Positions 1 through 10,296 of a DNA stretch of 64,000 nt are shown here, piece after piece. The DNA lies in assembly GCA_043228905.1 (NCBI GenBank), contig JBHGNT010000016.1:11346001-11410000 (forward strand), given 5' to 3'. Within the stretch, counting starts at the first letter, position 1. Each line of letters begins with the position of its first letter. Below the pieces are notes generated by a model. That model searched no databases and was not told where the DNA came from. It saw nothing but the letters and a program-made list of their open reading frames with translations. A program made the position numbers and the translations under genes. The DNA is from Azolla caroliniana. Taxonomy: Eukaryota; Polypodiophyta.

Positions 1-61
1 ATGATTCTTTTTCACAAACACAAGACCTCCATAGCTCAGAAACGGATGAATAAGTCATGTT

Positions 62-1039
62 TCATGCATTACACCTATTATCCTCCCCATTTGGTTTACA
101 AACCTCACAAGTGCAGACACATAATTCCCCGTGTATACCCTTAGAATCAATACAAATTACATTCACTCCTAGCCTTAACAAGTCCATCTTCACGTGGTAC
201 ACACAACAACATGTAATCCTCTCATTTGATTTTCTAACATAAAATGGTTTCAAACCTTGGAACTTGCGGAATCCAACAGTCAAGCTTGGATGTTGGTCTT
301 TAAAGTTCATGTACAATTCATCCTACATCAACTAATATATATAGCAAACATTAATATACAGTTGGTCAAAACACAAATTTATGGAATGTGAATTGATATA
401 AAAAAATGGAATACCTCTGTCATCTCCAAGAAGTGTCTAGGGTGAATCTAGTACTTACCCTAACTTATTCGTTGTCTACACACGTCCTTCTTATTTGGCG
501 AGACACACGTATTTTTGGCCCAAAATGAATCCACTTTCTCAATAATCTCTTGAGATAAGGCATCACATCATCGTCTACGTCCCAACCCTAGCCACTTGAA
601 TTGGCTTCAGTGTATATTTCGGCTATGTTTCCTCAAGTTCCTTCTTTGAATACCCAGGGCTAAGGCAACTTTAGTATCACTATATATTTTTTTCTCTCGC
701 ACCGTTCACAACCATGTGTAGGGCTGCCCTCTTTGCAACAAGTTTGTCTATGCTCTCTACACCTTTCACTAAGTCTAGGGATGACTTCGTAGAAACAATC
801 TCTTCTGAAACACATTGGTCCCTTAATTTTATTCTCTCCATGTCTTCATTCAAACGTTGATGGTGTAACACTCTACAGATAATATCCCTACGATCCTCTT
901 CACTAAATCTCTTCGTTATTTCTACCAAATAACGGACTATGTGAAGAACCACTCGTCTCTTGGTCCTTTCAGATATACATGAGTTACTTGACAACTCACT
1001 CTCATTGGGGACCCCCATTTGGTCACTAGATTTATCCAA
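62..1039 (-). pseudogene. Decayed gene fragment with Cys-rich TCCCxYHVKM motif
   Basis: I do not recognise the family. Read right to left, 1039-680 encodes a charged helical stretch (RRVVLHIVRYLVEI... FSEEDRRDII). Then, after a gap without a usable frame, 316-62 encodes a Cys-rich segment with TCCCVYHVKM followed by C-x-C-x2-C. The same TCCCxYHVKM block recurs at 13767-13312, upstream of a longer decayed gene, so both loci belong to one repeated family, perhaps a transposase or other multicopy gene. No single frame spans the region and no clean start is visible. The kinship to 11954-13767 is seen in sequence; any function is unknown. Confidence 0.35.
317..679. other. Intergenic or degenerate spacer
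   Basis: AT-rich sequence between the two fragments of the left-edge pseudogene. I see no supported frame, repeat or signal in it. It may be decayed coding sequence of the same gene or an intron. Confidence 0.4.
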
Positions 1040-1256
1040 AAAAAATTAAGTGTCCGGCGAGAGTAGTTAATGTTATATAGACTACACTAAGAAAACACAG
1101 TCAAATGTTTTTAAATGTGGCCTGCAAAGTGAGAAATAATTCGTTTCGAACATTAGAATTACGGATCAAATATGAAAATTGTAAAATCTAAAAATTTAGT
1201 ACTGAAAAATGAAGAAATGAAAAATTTTAGTCTTGAAAATAAAAAAATGGATGGAA

Positions 1257-1442
1257 GGAACCTCCAATGGTGGCGGGAGCATTGATTCTGTGTGATATGC
1301 CGCCTCGATTTGCTGGAAGGAACCTCCAATGGTGGAGGGCGCCTTGAATCTTTGTGATATGACGCCTTGATTTAGTGGAAGGAACCTCCAATGGTGGAGG
1401 GTGCCTTGAATCTTTGTGATATGCCGCCTGGATTCGGTGGAA
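1257..1442. repeat. 62-bp tandem repeat, three copies
   Basis: Three head-to-tail copies start at 1257, 1319 and 1381, each opening GGAACCTCCAATGGTGG, with exact 62-bp spacing. The copies differ by a few substitutions. The apparent ORFs across it on the minus strand are by-products of the repetition. About 215 bp on its left (1040-1256) holds no supported feature. Confidence 0.85.
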
Positions 1443-1578
1443 GCATCCTCGCCTCGATGGAAAAAGCCCCAAATCACCACGACATAAACTACAATTGGTG
1501 GAAGTAAGAAAGTTGTTGTCGAAGAAATCACTATTGGTTGTTATAAGAGGCCTCAGAACAGTCTCTGTCCCTCAACCT

Positions 1579-1677
1579 AAACCCTAACAAAAATAGAAAC
1601 CCTAAAAAAACCAGAAATCCTCAACTCAAAAGCTCCAACCTGACATGGATGTTTGAGATTTGCTCCCTAAACCCTAA
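1579..1677 (+). promoter_or_regulatory. Cluster of three telo-boxes
   Basis: AAACCCTAA occurs at 1579-1587, 1597-1605 and 1669-1677. In plants this short telomere-like box is common in promoters and 5' leaders of growth-related genes and can recruit Polycomb-associated or Myb factors. Three copies within 100 bp suggest the 5' end of a plus-strand gene, but no convincing first exon follows. An ORF at 1649-2062 has no recognisable domain. The boxes are seen; the promoter role is inferred. Confidence 0.4.
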
Positions 1678-2292
1678 CAAAACTCTTAGATTGGAGGAAA
1701 AGCAGAAACGTGACATGGATGTCTGGATGTCTAGGATAGAGGAAGAGGAGTATAAGGGGAACCACAAAATACGACGTGAGGGGAAAAAAGCCCCCAAAAT
1801 GGAAAGAACATCTCCTCACGTGTTCCCCCCACTCTTTGTAGTAAATGACACTTGTACTACAGTTACCCCACTCTCCAAAATCGATTTTTTTTTCTCTATA
1901 TTTTTTTTGAATTATTTAGTACTAACAGTATCGAAAGTACTGACAATTTTTGTGGCCAAAAACAATACTTTTTTGGTACACCGTAGCGTGCTTCCACCTG
2001 GTACCTATTGTTTTGATAGTATGCAATATGTTATAAATAACTTGTACATGAAAATGTGCTAGTGACGCATTATCTGGAATAGGTTGCTCAACATGAGCTT
2101 GAAATTGAACGGTCGCTGGATCCCTAGTGGAAAATTCCACTATAGACAGAGATCTAGGTATGAACCTAGACCTTCTAAGTGTAAACAATGTCGCCGATTA
2201 TAATTTCGACAAGCTCCAAGTAAGTTAATGATTCGTGTTTCTTGTTGTTGTATCTTCCCCATTAAGGAATAATTAATCGGTAAATTTCTCAG

Positions 2293-2668
2293 TTGCGTTG
2301 AAGGAACAATACTCTCATCAAGAACAGATAATTAGCTGCCTTCAGAAGCAACTACATTTTGTGGAGGTGATGCTAAGGAGAAAACAAGAATTGGACCTAA
2401 ACATTCTTGCTCCCTTACCAAATGATGGAGAAACAGAAAACGATATATTGACTATTCAAGCACGTTGCATTGCTTGTGGATTATGTGTAGAGGACAAATC
2501 TACTACTTTGTTGGTTCACCTACAACCATGCCAACACACATACCATATCGTTTGTTTTCAATATGCATGTCGCACTGTTGCATTCTATTTGAGAGATTGC
2601 AATACAACTCTCCCAGATGAGTGGAGAAAACTAACAGGAAAAATTGTTGCTTGTGCCCATTGTGTAGG
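2293..2668 (+). CDS. Probable internal exon encoding a RING-H2 finger
   Basis: The frame opens with about 45 residues of charged, probably coiled-coil sequence. It then has C-x2-C, a spacer, C-x-H-x2-H-x2-C and a final C-x2-C, which is the metal-ligand order of a RING-H2 finger (an E2-binding module of E3 ubiquitin ligases). The block is preceded by a pyrimidine-rich tract ending in CAG (acceptor at 2291-2292) and followed by AG/GTAATT (donor at 2669), so it looks like an exon of a split gene. There is no good ATG at its 5' end. The following AGCTAATTAGCT minisatellite would then be intronic. Ligase activity is inferred, and the gene may be TE-borne. Confidence 0.5.
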
Positions 2669-2756
2669 TAATTAGTTACATCTTTGCTAATTAGGTAAGT
2701 CGTATAAAGTGTGGAAACTATTTAGCTGTTATGGTTGTAGTGTAGTAGCTAATTAG

Positions 2757-3340
2757 CTAACATATAGTTAATTAGCTAAGTGGTAGCTAATTAGCTACTA
2801 CCATACTTTAGTTGAGTAGCTAATTAGCTAAGTGGCAGCCAATTAGCTACTACCATAGTTTAGTACAGTAGCTAATTAGCTAAGTGGTAGCAAATTAACT
2901 ACTATCATAGTTTAGTTGAGTAACTAATTAACTAAGTGGTAGCTAATTAGCTACTACCATAGTTTAGTATAGTAGCTAATTAGCTAAATTATAGCTAATT
3001 AGCTACTACCATAGTTTAGTACAATCGCTAATTATCTAAATGGTAGCTGATTAGCTACTACCATAGTTTAGTATAGTAGCTAGTTAGCTAAGTGGTAGCT
3101 AATTAGCTACTACCATACTTTAGCTATAGTGGCTAAATAGCTAGTACCATGCTTTAGTAGAGTAGCTCATTAGTTGCTACCATATTGACAATGAGTAGCA
3201 AATTAGCTAAGTGGTAGCTAATTAGCTAGTGCCATACCTAAGTGAAGTAGCTAATTAGCTCAGACTTGGTAGCTAATTAGCTACTGTCATAGTCTAGAAG
3301 AATAACTAGTTAGCTATGATGTAGCTGAGTAGCTGAGTAA
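2757..3340. repeat. 52-bp minisatellite built on AGCTAATTAGCT palindromes
   Basis: About seven close 52-bp copies followed by degenerate ones. Each unit carries two copies of the perfect 12-bp palindrome AGCTAATTAGCT around AAGTGG, then ACTACCATAGTTT. The array fills the stretch after the RING-H2 exon donor site and has no coding potential. Confidence 0.85.
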
Positions 3341-3494
3341 CTACCATGTTGTTATAGAATCTTGTGGATTAAGGAGCGTGCATGAGGCGTTCGATGCTAA
3401 TGAGGCTGCACCTGACGAGGAGATAGCTGACAACGTGGCTGAAAGTAAGAGTCCTGCTATCACATCTCCTTAAAATAAACTCCACCCTATTCTT

Positions 3495-3791
3495 TTGGAA
3501 GATTGTACTGAATTAGGCAACTATGTGAAAAGCCATGAAATATTGGAAACAACATGTAAATCTGAGGTTCACAACAACAATGTTTTTGAACACTTGATGC
3601 AACATTTCTTCGAATCCCAAAACCTTGATTCCACCCCACCGAGCCCAACTACTGATAATGTCCAAACAGATCCCAATGTATTGGAAAAGCTAGTGCAAGA
3701 CGTGGTTGACGTGCAAGCCACTACTAAGGTGATGGAAAGGTTGTCGGGGGAGGACACACTTGTGCAATGGGTGAAAGAAGCAAGGGGCTAA
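3495..3791 (+). CDS. Hypothetical acidic ORF, possible 3' exon of the RING-H2 gene
   Basis: A 98-codon frame that opens without an ATG, so the true 5' end may be a splice junction upstream. The product is acidic, ends GEDTLVQWVKEARG, and has no domain I recognise. Past its stop the same frame stays open for another 27 codons with a very basic stretch (ARKRLKKGPRSRTR), so the TAA may be a mutation and the original protein longer. It lies on the same strand as the RING-H2 exon and upstream of the FCP1-like sequence; whether these are one gene is unclear. Confidence 0.3.
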   Translation: MEDCTELGNYVKSHEILETTCKSEVHNNNVFEHLMQHFFESQNLDSTPPSPTTDNVQTDPNVLEKLVQDVVDVQATTKVMERLSGEDTLVQWVKEARG

Positions 3792-4007
3792 CCGGCTAGA
3801 AAAAGGCTGAAGAAGGGGCCACGATCGAGGACAAGACCAATTACTCGGTCAAGGGGCTCTTGAATGGGAGCGAAATACTTATTAGTGGGATATGATTGCT
3901 AGCGATTTTCCTAGGGTTTTATGAAGTTTTACTATTATCTATTTGGACAAGTAAAACCTCAGATTAGTTGTTGCTTGATCCACATTATGTAATGGAACTC
4001 TATTATG

Positions 4008-4668
4008 TGACGGGAACTCAAACGATCCCTATACGCAACACTCGGCCACAACCGAGCTTAGAATCATACACAGAAAACGGGAAATAAAGAACGACACAAT
4101 GGAAGAGAAGAGTACGTAGGATGTTTAACGTGGAAAACCCCAAACTAGGGAAAAAACCACGGCAGCCCACAGGGTGCAAACTATCACTAGGTTAGTATGT
4201 ACAGCAGTGAGTTCACGGAGGCAACGACCTCGTGCTCACGATCTTCGCCACAGGCGGCGGTTACAACAGAGGCAACAACCTCTTTCTCTCTCTCTCTCTC
4301 TGTACACTGTTACGCGCTCTGATCTCACACAAACAAGAAATAATAATAACAACAACAGTTACTAAAAGTTTGCCCTAAGTCATATTTATACTAATATGAC
4401 TTTTCAGCTATTTACAAATATAGCCTCGATGGACTCTCAAAAACATATTTACGAATATGTCTCCTCATCCGGTTCATACCGGGTCTGCACCATCCGGCTC
4501 TCCGTAGCCGGGTACTCCTCATCCGGTTCATACCGGATCTGCACCATCCGGCTCTCCGTAGCCGGGTACTCCTCATCCGGTTTCGGCCTCGGCCTATCGG
4601 GCTCGGCCGAGCTTGTTCATCAGCACTGTTCTTCTCCCTTCCCATCCGGAGGGACCTGTCTCACAACA
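4008..4668 (-). mobile_element. Solo copia LTR, minus orientation
   Basis: A 661-bp LTR reading right to left, from TGTTGTGAGACAGGTCCC at 4668 to ...TTCCCGTCA at 4008. It is flanked by the perfect 5-bp duplication TTATG (4003-4007 and 4669-4673). It is a relative of the copia-1 LTR: it shares the CCGGATGGTGCAGACCCGG minisatellite and the CGGCCACAACCGAGC tail. No internal sequence remains, so it probably arose by recombination between two LTRs. It sits only 314 bp from the oppositely oriented copia-1 5' LTR. Confidence 0.9.
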
Positions 4669-4673
4669 TTATG

Positions 4674-4982
4674 TTTATCCAAGATAATTATGTTCATGTT
4701 GTTCTATGATGGAAAATATTTCATGTTCATTATGTTGTTTTGTGAGACTGTTAGTTACTTTGTGAGAGTGGATATGTTGGTGTTTTCTGATGTTGCAAAG
4801 TCTAAAGGATTTGAATCTATTGCTCCTAAGGCCGACGACAATGTGGAAATTGTTGATGTTGCTACGTATTTGGAGGGCCACATCTTGAAAGTAGATGTAG
4901 CAACTGACACAAATGATCTGGTCACGCAAGTTGATCAAGCATGTTGCACAGATGATTTGATTTTGCAGGTAGATGCAACATG
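4674..4982 (+). pseudogene. 5' part of FCP1/NIF-like gene, cut by copia-1
   Basis: An open frame runs to the copia-1 insertion point, ending ...DLILQVDATC. Taking the copia-1 element and one copy of its ACATG duplication away, the frame continues without a break into 10302 onward. So this is the upstream half of the gene whose phosphatase-like part lies at 10354-11490. On the left the solo LTR interrupts the same sequence. This half is acidic and has no domain I recognise. Confidence 0.5.
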
Positions 4983-5543
4983 TGTTAGGAAACAGGTCCC
5001 TCCGGATGGTGAAGACTCGGTGAGAACTGGATGAAGAGTACCCGGCTACGGAGAGCTGGATGGTGCAGACCCGGTGAGAACCGGATGACGAGTACCCGGC
5101 AAGCGCCGGATGATGCAGGCCCGGTGAGGAGTGCTCACTGGATGAAGAGACATATTCATAAATATGTTTCTGAGAGTCCATCGTGGCTATATTTGTAAAT
5201 AGCCGAAAAGTCATATTAGTATAAATATGACTTAGGGCAAACTTTAGTTATATGTGTTGTTGTCATTCTTGTTTGCGCCAGATCAGAGCGCGTAACTATG
5301 TACATATATAGAGAGAGAAACGAAGAGGTTGTTACCTCGGTGCTTTACTGTTGTACACTGTAACATAGTGATAGTTTGCAGCCTGTGGGCTGCCGTGGTT
5401 TTTTCCCTAGTTTGGGTTTTCCACGTAAACATCCTGTGTACTCTTCTCTTCACTGTGTCGTGCATTCATTCCCGTTTTCTGTGTTTGATTCTTAGCTCGG
5501 TTGTGGCCGAGCGTTGTGCATAGGGAGCGTGTAGTTTTTGTCA
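4983..5543 (+). repeat. Copia-1 5' LTR
   Basis: 561 bp, TGTTAGGAAACAGG...TTTTTGTCA. It carries about two units of a 54-bp repeat at 5003-5119. It lacks a segment of about 54 bp (CTGTTGTAACTGCCGCCTG...) present in the 3' LTR near 10038. The 3' LTR is 801 bp long, so length rather than substitution is the main difference between the two. Confidence 0.92.
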
Positions 5544-5546
5544 AAG

Positions 5547-5558
5547 TGGTATCAGAGC
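5547..5558 (+). other. Copia-1 primer binding site (initiator Met tRNA)
   Basis: TGGTATCAGAGC begins 3 nt after the 5' LTR and is complementary to the 3' end of plant initiator tRNA-Met including CCA, the usual copia primer for minus-strand DNA synthesis. Confidence 0.92.
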
Positions 5559-5576
5559 GGGCAACACAGAAAAAAT

Positions 5577-6326
5577 ATGGACGATTCGTTGGGAGGCATG
5601 TTCAAGCTCACCGGCTCCAACTATTCGGTGTGGAAGTCGAAGATGAGGGACATGCTCGTGGTTAAAGATCTTTGGTTGCCGGTTCAGTTCGGGGACAAGA
5701 GGCCGGACAAAATCGACGCCACAATATGGGAGGCGATGCACATGAAGACAACGGCCTACATATGGTGTTTCATCGACATGAGCCTATACAACAACTTCAA
5801 TGAAGAGAGTAAGGCTCATGAGCTCTGGGAGAAGATCAGCATTATGTTTCAAAACAAAAATGCTGTTAATCAGGTTTCGGTATTCCGGAAGCTAGTAAGA
5901 CTCCAGTACCAAGATGGCTCCAGCATGGCGGAGCACATGAATGCCTTCCAGGGGCTGATCCACCAGGCAACATCATTGGAAGTACCTCTTGCCGATGAGG
6001 TACTAGCGCTACTCCTCCTCGGTTCCCTCCCAAATAGCTGGGAGACGTTGGTTGTCACTTTGGGCAACGCTAGGCCGGAAGGGAAACGGTTATCCCTAAC
6101 GAGAGTAAAGTCGAGCTTGCTAGATGAGGAGGCGCTTCGGAAAGATAAGGATACAAGCTCCGACCCCAAAGCGCTCCTTACCGAATCGGAACATGGAAGA
6201 CAAAGGAACCGTAGTCCCCAGAACCGGGAGAAGTCGGGGACACTTCCAGAAGAACTGTCGGCATTTCCGAAAAGACAAGGAAACAGACGGTACCGATTCG
6301 AAGCGGACACCGGACCAGAACAGTAA
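5577..6326 (+). pseudogene. gag: Copia-1 gag (UBN2-type)
   Basis: The first ATG after the primer site opens MDDSLGGMFKLTGSNYSVWK, the usual start of plant copia capsid proteins, and continues through a capsid domain (W-x-K, LWEKI, RLQYQDG). Near 6170 homology moves to the next frame. There GHFQKNC keeps only the second half of a CCHC zinc knuckle; the paired N-terminal cysteines are not visible. The frame ends at 6326 in a basic tail that is probably out of register. A 1-nt indel therefore separates gag from the downstream enzymes. Confidence 0.85.
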
Positions 6327-6327
6327 A

Positions 6328-7650
6328 GACCGGAGGGGAACGGACGAGAAGAGAACGACGGCGTTCGCGGCAAGTGAAGAAGAGTTGATGCTCATCACCG
6401 AGGAGAGTGAGATAAACCTTGTCGGTGACAAGATGACCTGGGTGGTCGACTCCGAAGCGTTGTTCCACCTTACCCTGGACCGGAAATGCTTCTCATCCTA
6501 GTCAGCCGATGATCACGGCTGTGTCCGGATGGGGAATGAAGGTACATGCCGAATTGTCGGCATAGGAGACATGTCGCTATCAACACCAACCGGATGCAAG
6601 AGGATGTTGAAGGATGTCTAACACGTTCCGGAGGTTCTTCTGAACCTGATATCAGCCGGTCAGCTAGATGATGAAGGCTACACGGGTAGCATCCGGAACG
6701 GTGTTATGAAGTTCAGCAAAGGGAGCCTGATTGTGGCTCAGGCCCGAAAGGTAAACACGTTGTACCTCATGAATGCCTGGTTATGTCCGGAGGAAGTGAA
6801 CGTGGCATCCAACACTGCCAGTGAGCTATGGCACAAAAGGTTGTGTCACATGAGCGAGAAGGGGATGAAGAGGCTTGCAGACGACAACTTCATTCCAGTG
6901 AAGAATGTGCACTTGGAGAAGTGCACTGATTGTCTGGCCGGTAAGCAAAACCGGACCTCCTTCCAACCAAGGCCACCGATGAGATGCAATGCATCACTGG
7001 AGTTGGTGCATACTGATATGTGTCAAGTGGACACGAAGTGACATGCAAGATCGCAGTACTTCGTGACGTTCATAGATGACCATAGACGGAAGTTGTGGGC
7101 CACATCGTTGAAGACGAAGGATTAGGTGCTATCCGTCTGCAAAGAGCTCCATGCGAGAGTGGAAAGAGAAACAGGCCGGAAGCTGAAGGCGGTTCGAGCA
7201 AATAACATATGTGAATACCGGGGGCAGTTCGAGGAGTACTGTCGCTCAAAGGGAATCCAGCTTGATTTTACCGTGCCGAAGACGCCGAAACTAAACGGGC
7301 TGGCCAAGAGGATGAACCAGACCATAATGAAGAGGGTCCGGAGTACGTTGGCACATGCAAAACTACCCAAGAAGTTTTGGGTTGAGGCACTGTCAACGAC
7401 GACATATGTGATAAACAAATCACCCTCAGTACCCTTGGATGGAGACACGCCGCAGAGAGTATGGACCGGTAAGGAAGTGTCCTACCGGCATCTGAAAGTG
7501 TTCGGGTGTCTCGTGTACATGCATGTTGCTAAGGACCGGAGAGGAAAGTTAGATCCAAAGACCCGGCCATGCATATTCCTCGGTTACAGCGACGATGAGT
7601 TCGGCTACCAAGTGTGGGACCTGGTCGACAAGAAGGTATTCCGGAGTTGA
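6328..7650 (+). pseudogene. pol: Copia-1 protease and integrase, with stops
   Basis: The protease region has WVVDSEALFH at 6439-6468, where family members have DSGA, so the catalytic loop Gly is Glu here. Integrase follows: an HHCC zinc domain (ELWHKRLCHMS... CTDCLAGK) near 6820-6950 and the catalytic core. The second catalytic Asp appears as Asn (VRANNICEY) and the catalytic Glu as Lys (GLAKRMNQT). In-frame stops lie near 6501, 6620, 7041, 7125 and 7650; those at 7125 and 7650 fit CAG to TAG and CGA to TGA. The substitutions Gly to Glu, Asp to Asn and Glu to Lys fit G-to-A changes. The product is certainly inactive. Confidence 0.88.
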
Positions 7651-8057
7651 GATATTATCTTCATGGAGGACAATACGCTCACCGACTGGGAGTCGGAGAA
7701 GAAGATAATGACCTTCGAGTCGACCGGTAAGGATCGATTCTACGATGAGCAGACCCAACCGGCAAGAGACCGGTTAGCACTCGAGGAACCAGCCGGTTAC
7801 GGTGAGGATACCGAACCGGCAGAAGAAGAAGTAGAGGAAACTGAAACCGGAACCGGCCAAGACCCCGAATCAGATTCGGATGAAGAGCAAATGGAGGAGC
7901 CGGTTACCAAAGCCCAGAGACGGAGATATCCTCTCAGAGAGAGAAGGCCCCCCCGGAGATTTCCGGATGCAGAGCATGTGCTGCTGACCGATGGGGGGGG
8001 CTAGAAAGCTTCGAAGAAGTGAAGGATGACACCTACACCTGAAAATGGTTAAGTGCC

Positions 8058-9434
8058 ATGCAGGATGAGATGGATTCCCTACATGAGAACCATACGTACG
8101 AATTGGTGGAGTTGCCGAAAGGAAAGCGGGCACTCCGAAACAAGTGGGTGTACAAGTTGAAACCGGGAGATGCCGGAAACCCCCCAAGATACAAAGCCAG
8201 GATCGTGGTGAAGGGGTTCCAGCAGAAGAAGGGCGTGGACTTCGACGAGATATTTGCCCCGGTAGTAAAGATGACCTCCATCCGGACGGTGCTGAGTATA
8301 GCGGCAAGCATGGACCTCGAGGAAGAGCAGCTGGACATGAAGATGGCATTCCTTCACGGTGACCTCGAAGAGGAGATCTACATGCAGCAACCGGAAGGAT
8401 TCGTGGAGAAAGGGAAGGAGCAACTGGTATGCCGGTTGAAGAAGAGCCTGTACGGACTGAAGCAGGCTCCCCGACAATGGTACCGGAAGTTCGACATGAC
8501 AAATCAAGGGTACCACAAGACATAGGCTGACCACTGTGTGTTCGTGAAGAAGTTCGAAGGAGGCGGCTTCCTGATACTCCTTCTGTACGTGGACGACATG
8601 TTGATCGTCGGACGGGACCAAGCCAAAATACGGATGCTGAAGAAGGCTCTCAACCGGACCTTCTCAATGAAAGACTTGGGTCCGGCACGACAGATGCTGG
8701 GGATGCATATCATCTGGAACCGGCCAACGAAGCAATTGTGGTTGTCACAGGAGAAGTACATGACAAAGGTGCTTCACCGGTTCAACATGTTGGAAGCAAA
8801 ACCGGTCGGATCGACACTCCCGACAAACTGTAGATTATCCGGTAAGCAAAGCCTGAAGATGAAAGGAAAGAAGACTGATATGATGAAGGTTCCATATGTC
8901 TCTGCCGTTGGGAGCTTGATGTACGCAATGGTGTGTACCCGACCGGATACAGGATACGCAGTCGGAGTCGTGAGCCGGTTTATGAGCAATCCCGACAAGG
9001 AGCACTGGAACGCAGTCAAATGGATACTCCGGTACTTGAAGGGCACTTCGAATATGTGTCTCCGATTTGGCTCCGGAAAACCTCAACTTTACGGTTTTAC
9101 CGATTCGGACATGTCGGCTGATGTGGATACCAGCCGATCCACATCCGGGTATGTAATGACATATGCAGGGGGAGCTGTCTCATGGCAGTCGAGGCTGCTG
9201 AAGACGGTTGCGTTGTCAACCACAGAGGCGGAGTACATGGCGGTTGCGGAATCCGGCAAGGAAATATTATGGATGAAGGACTTCATCGGAGAGCTCGGTA
9301 TGAGCCAAGATGAATATCGGCTCTACTGCGACAGTCAAAGTGCCATCCACCTTGTTAAGAATGCGGCCTACCATTCCCGGACGAAGCATATCCAGCGAAG
9401 CTATCACTGGATTCGGGAAAGAGTAGATGACTAG
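8058..9434 (+). pseudogene. pol: Copia-1 reverse transcriptase and RNase H
   Basis: RVT_2-type reverse transcriptase: KWVYKLKPG, FAPVVKMTSIR, then YVDD (8586-8597) in LLYVDDMLIVG. RNase H follows, with FTDSDMSAD, STTEAEYMA and CDSQSAIHL. One TAG at 8523 fits CAG to TAG. The frame differs from integrase because of an indel upstream, most simply in the eight-G run at 7993-8000. Apart from these breaks the catalytic motifs are complete. The frame ends in HIQRSYHWIRERVDD just before the polypurine tract. Confidence 0.9.
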
Positions 9435-9495
9435 GATGCATGCCGGAAGCGGATCGGACTAGTAAGACATCCCATGCCGGAGTGAAGGTGGAGTT

Positions 9496-10296
9496 TGTTA
9501 GGAAACTGGTCCCTCTGGATGGTGAAGACCCGGTGAGAACCAGATGAAGAGTACCCGGCTACGGAGAGCCAGATGGTGTAGACCCGGTGAGAACTGGATG
9601 AAGAGTACCCGGCTACAGAGAGCTGGATGGTGCAGACCCAGTGAGAACCGGATGAAGAGTACCTGGCTACGGAGAGCCGGATGGTGCAGACCCGGTGAGA
9701 ACCGGATGACGAGTACCCGGAAACAGAAGATCCAGTGAGAACCGGATGACGAGTACCCGGCAAGCGGAAGACCCGGTGAGAACCGGATGATGAGTACTCG
9801 GCAAGCACCGGATGATGCAGGCCCGGTGAGGTGTGCTCACCGGATGAAGAGACATATTCGTAAATATGTTTCTGAGAGTCCATCGTGGCTATATTTGTAA
9901 ATAGCCGAAAAGTCATATTAGTATAAATATGACTTAGGGCAAACTTTAGTTATATGTGTTGTTGTCATTCTTGTTTGTGCAAGATCAGAGCGCATAACTA
10001 TGTACATATATAGAGAGAGAAACGAAGAAGTTGTTGCCTCTGTTGTAACTGCCGCCTGTGGCGAAGATAGAAAGCTCGAGGTTGTTGCCTCGGTGCTTTA
10101 CTGTTGTACATTGTAACATAGTGATAGTTTGCAGCTTGTGGGCTGCCGTGGTTTTTTCCCTAATTTGGGTTTTCCACGTAAACATCCTGTGTACTCTTCT
10201 CTTCACTGTGTCGTGCATTCATTCCTGTTTTCTGTGTTTGATTCTAAGCTCGGTTGTGGCCGAGCGTTGTGCATAGGGAGCGTGTAGTTCCTGTCA
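9496..10296 (+). repeat. Copia-1 3' LTR with expanded minisatellite
   Basis: 801 bp, TGTTAGGAAACTGG...CCTGTCA. Its U3 carries a 54-bp minisatellite (9516-9827), about four complete units plus shorter variants, against about two units in the 5' LTR. The last 165 bp (10132-10296) is also the left part of a 527-bp tandem duplication. Confidence 0.92.

Larger units (their letters stand above)
4983..10296 (+). mobile_element. Copia-1, full-length Ty1/copia retrotransposon
   Basis: A 5314-bp element with TGTTAGGA...GTCA LTRs, an initiator-Met primer site and the copia gene order gag-PR-IN-RT-RNaseH. It is flanked by perfect 5-bp duplications ACATG (4978-4982 and 10297-10301). The frames are broken by stops and two frame changes, so it cannot move on its own. 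It interrupts an FCP1-like gene in frame. The purine-rich tract GGAGTGAAGGTGGAG just before 9496 is the likely plus-strand primer. Confidence 0.95.

Noticed and set aside
680-1039. Gag or transcription-factor gene
   Set aside because: Only a charged helical stretch; no motif supports either reading.
1579-1677. Interstitial telomere array
   Set aside because: Only isolated AAACCCTAA boxes are present, not a tandem TTTAGGG array.
2757-3340. CRISPR array
   Set aside because: Units are contiguous with no unique spacers, in a plant nuclear context.
4412-4645. Repeat proteins in copia LTR minisatellites
   Set aside because: Open frames arise from the 54-bp repeat, a multiple of three; no start context or homology.
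7993-8000. Programmed frameshift in copia-1 at the G8 run
   Set aside because: The element has many other lesions, so a simple homopolymer indel during decay or sequencing is more likely.
7870-8621. Long minus-strand ORFs of 180-217 codons in copia-1
   Set aside because: They lie antisense to reverse transcriptase, use high-GC stop-poor frames and show no domain.
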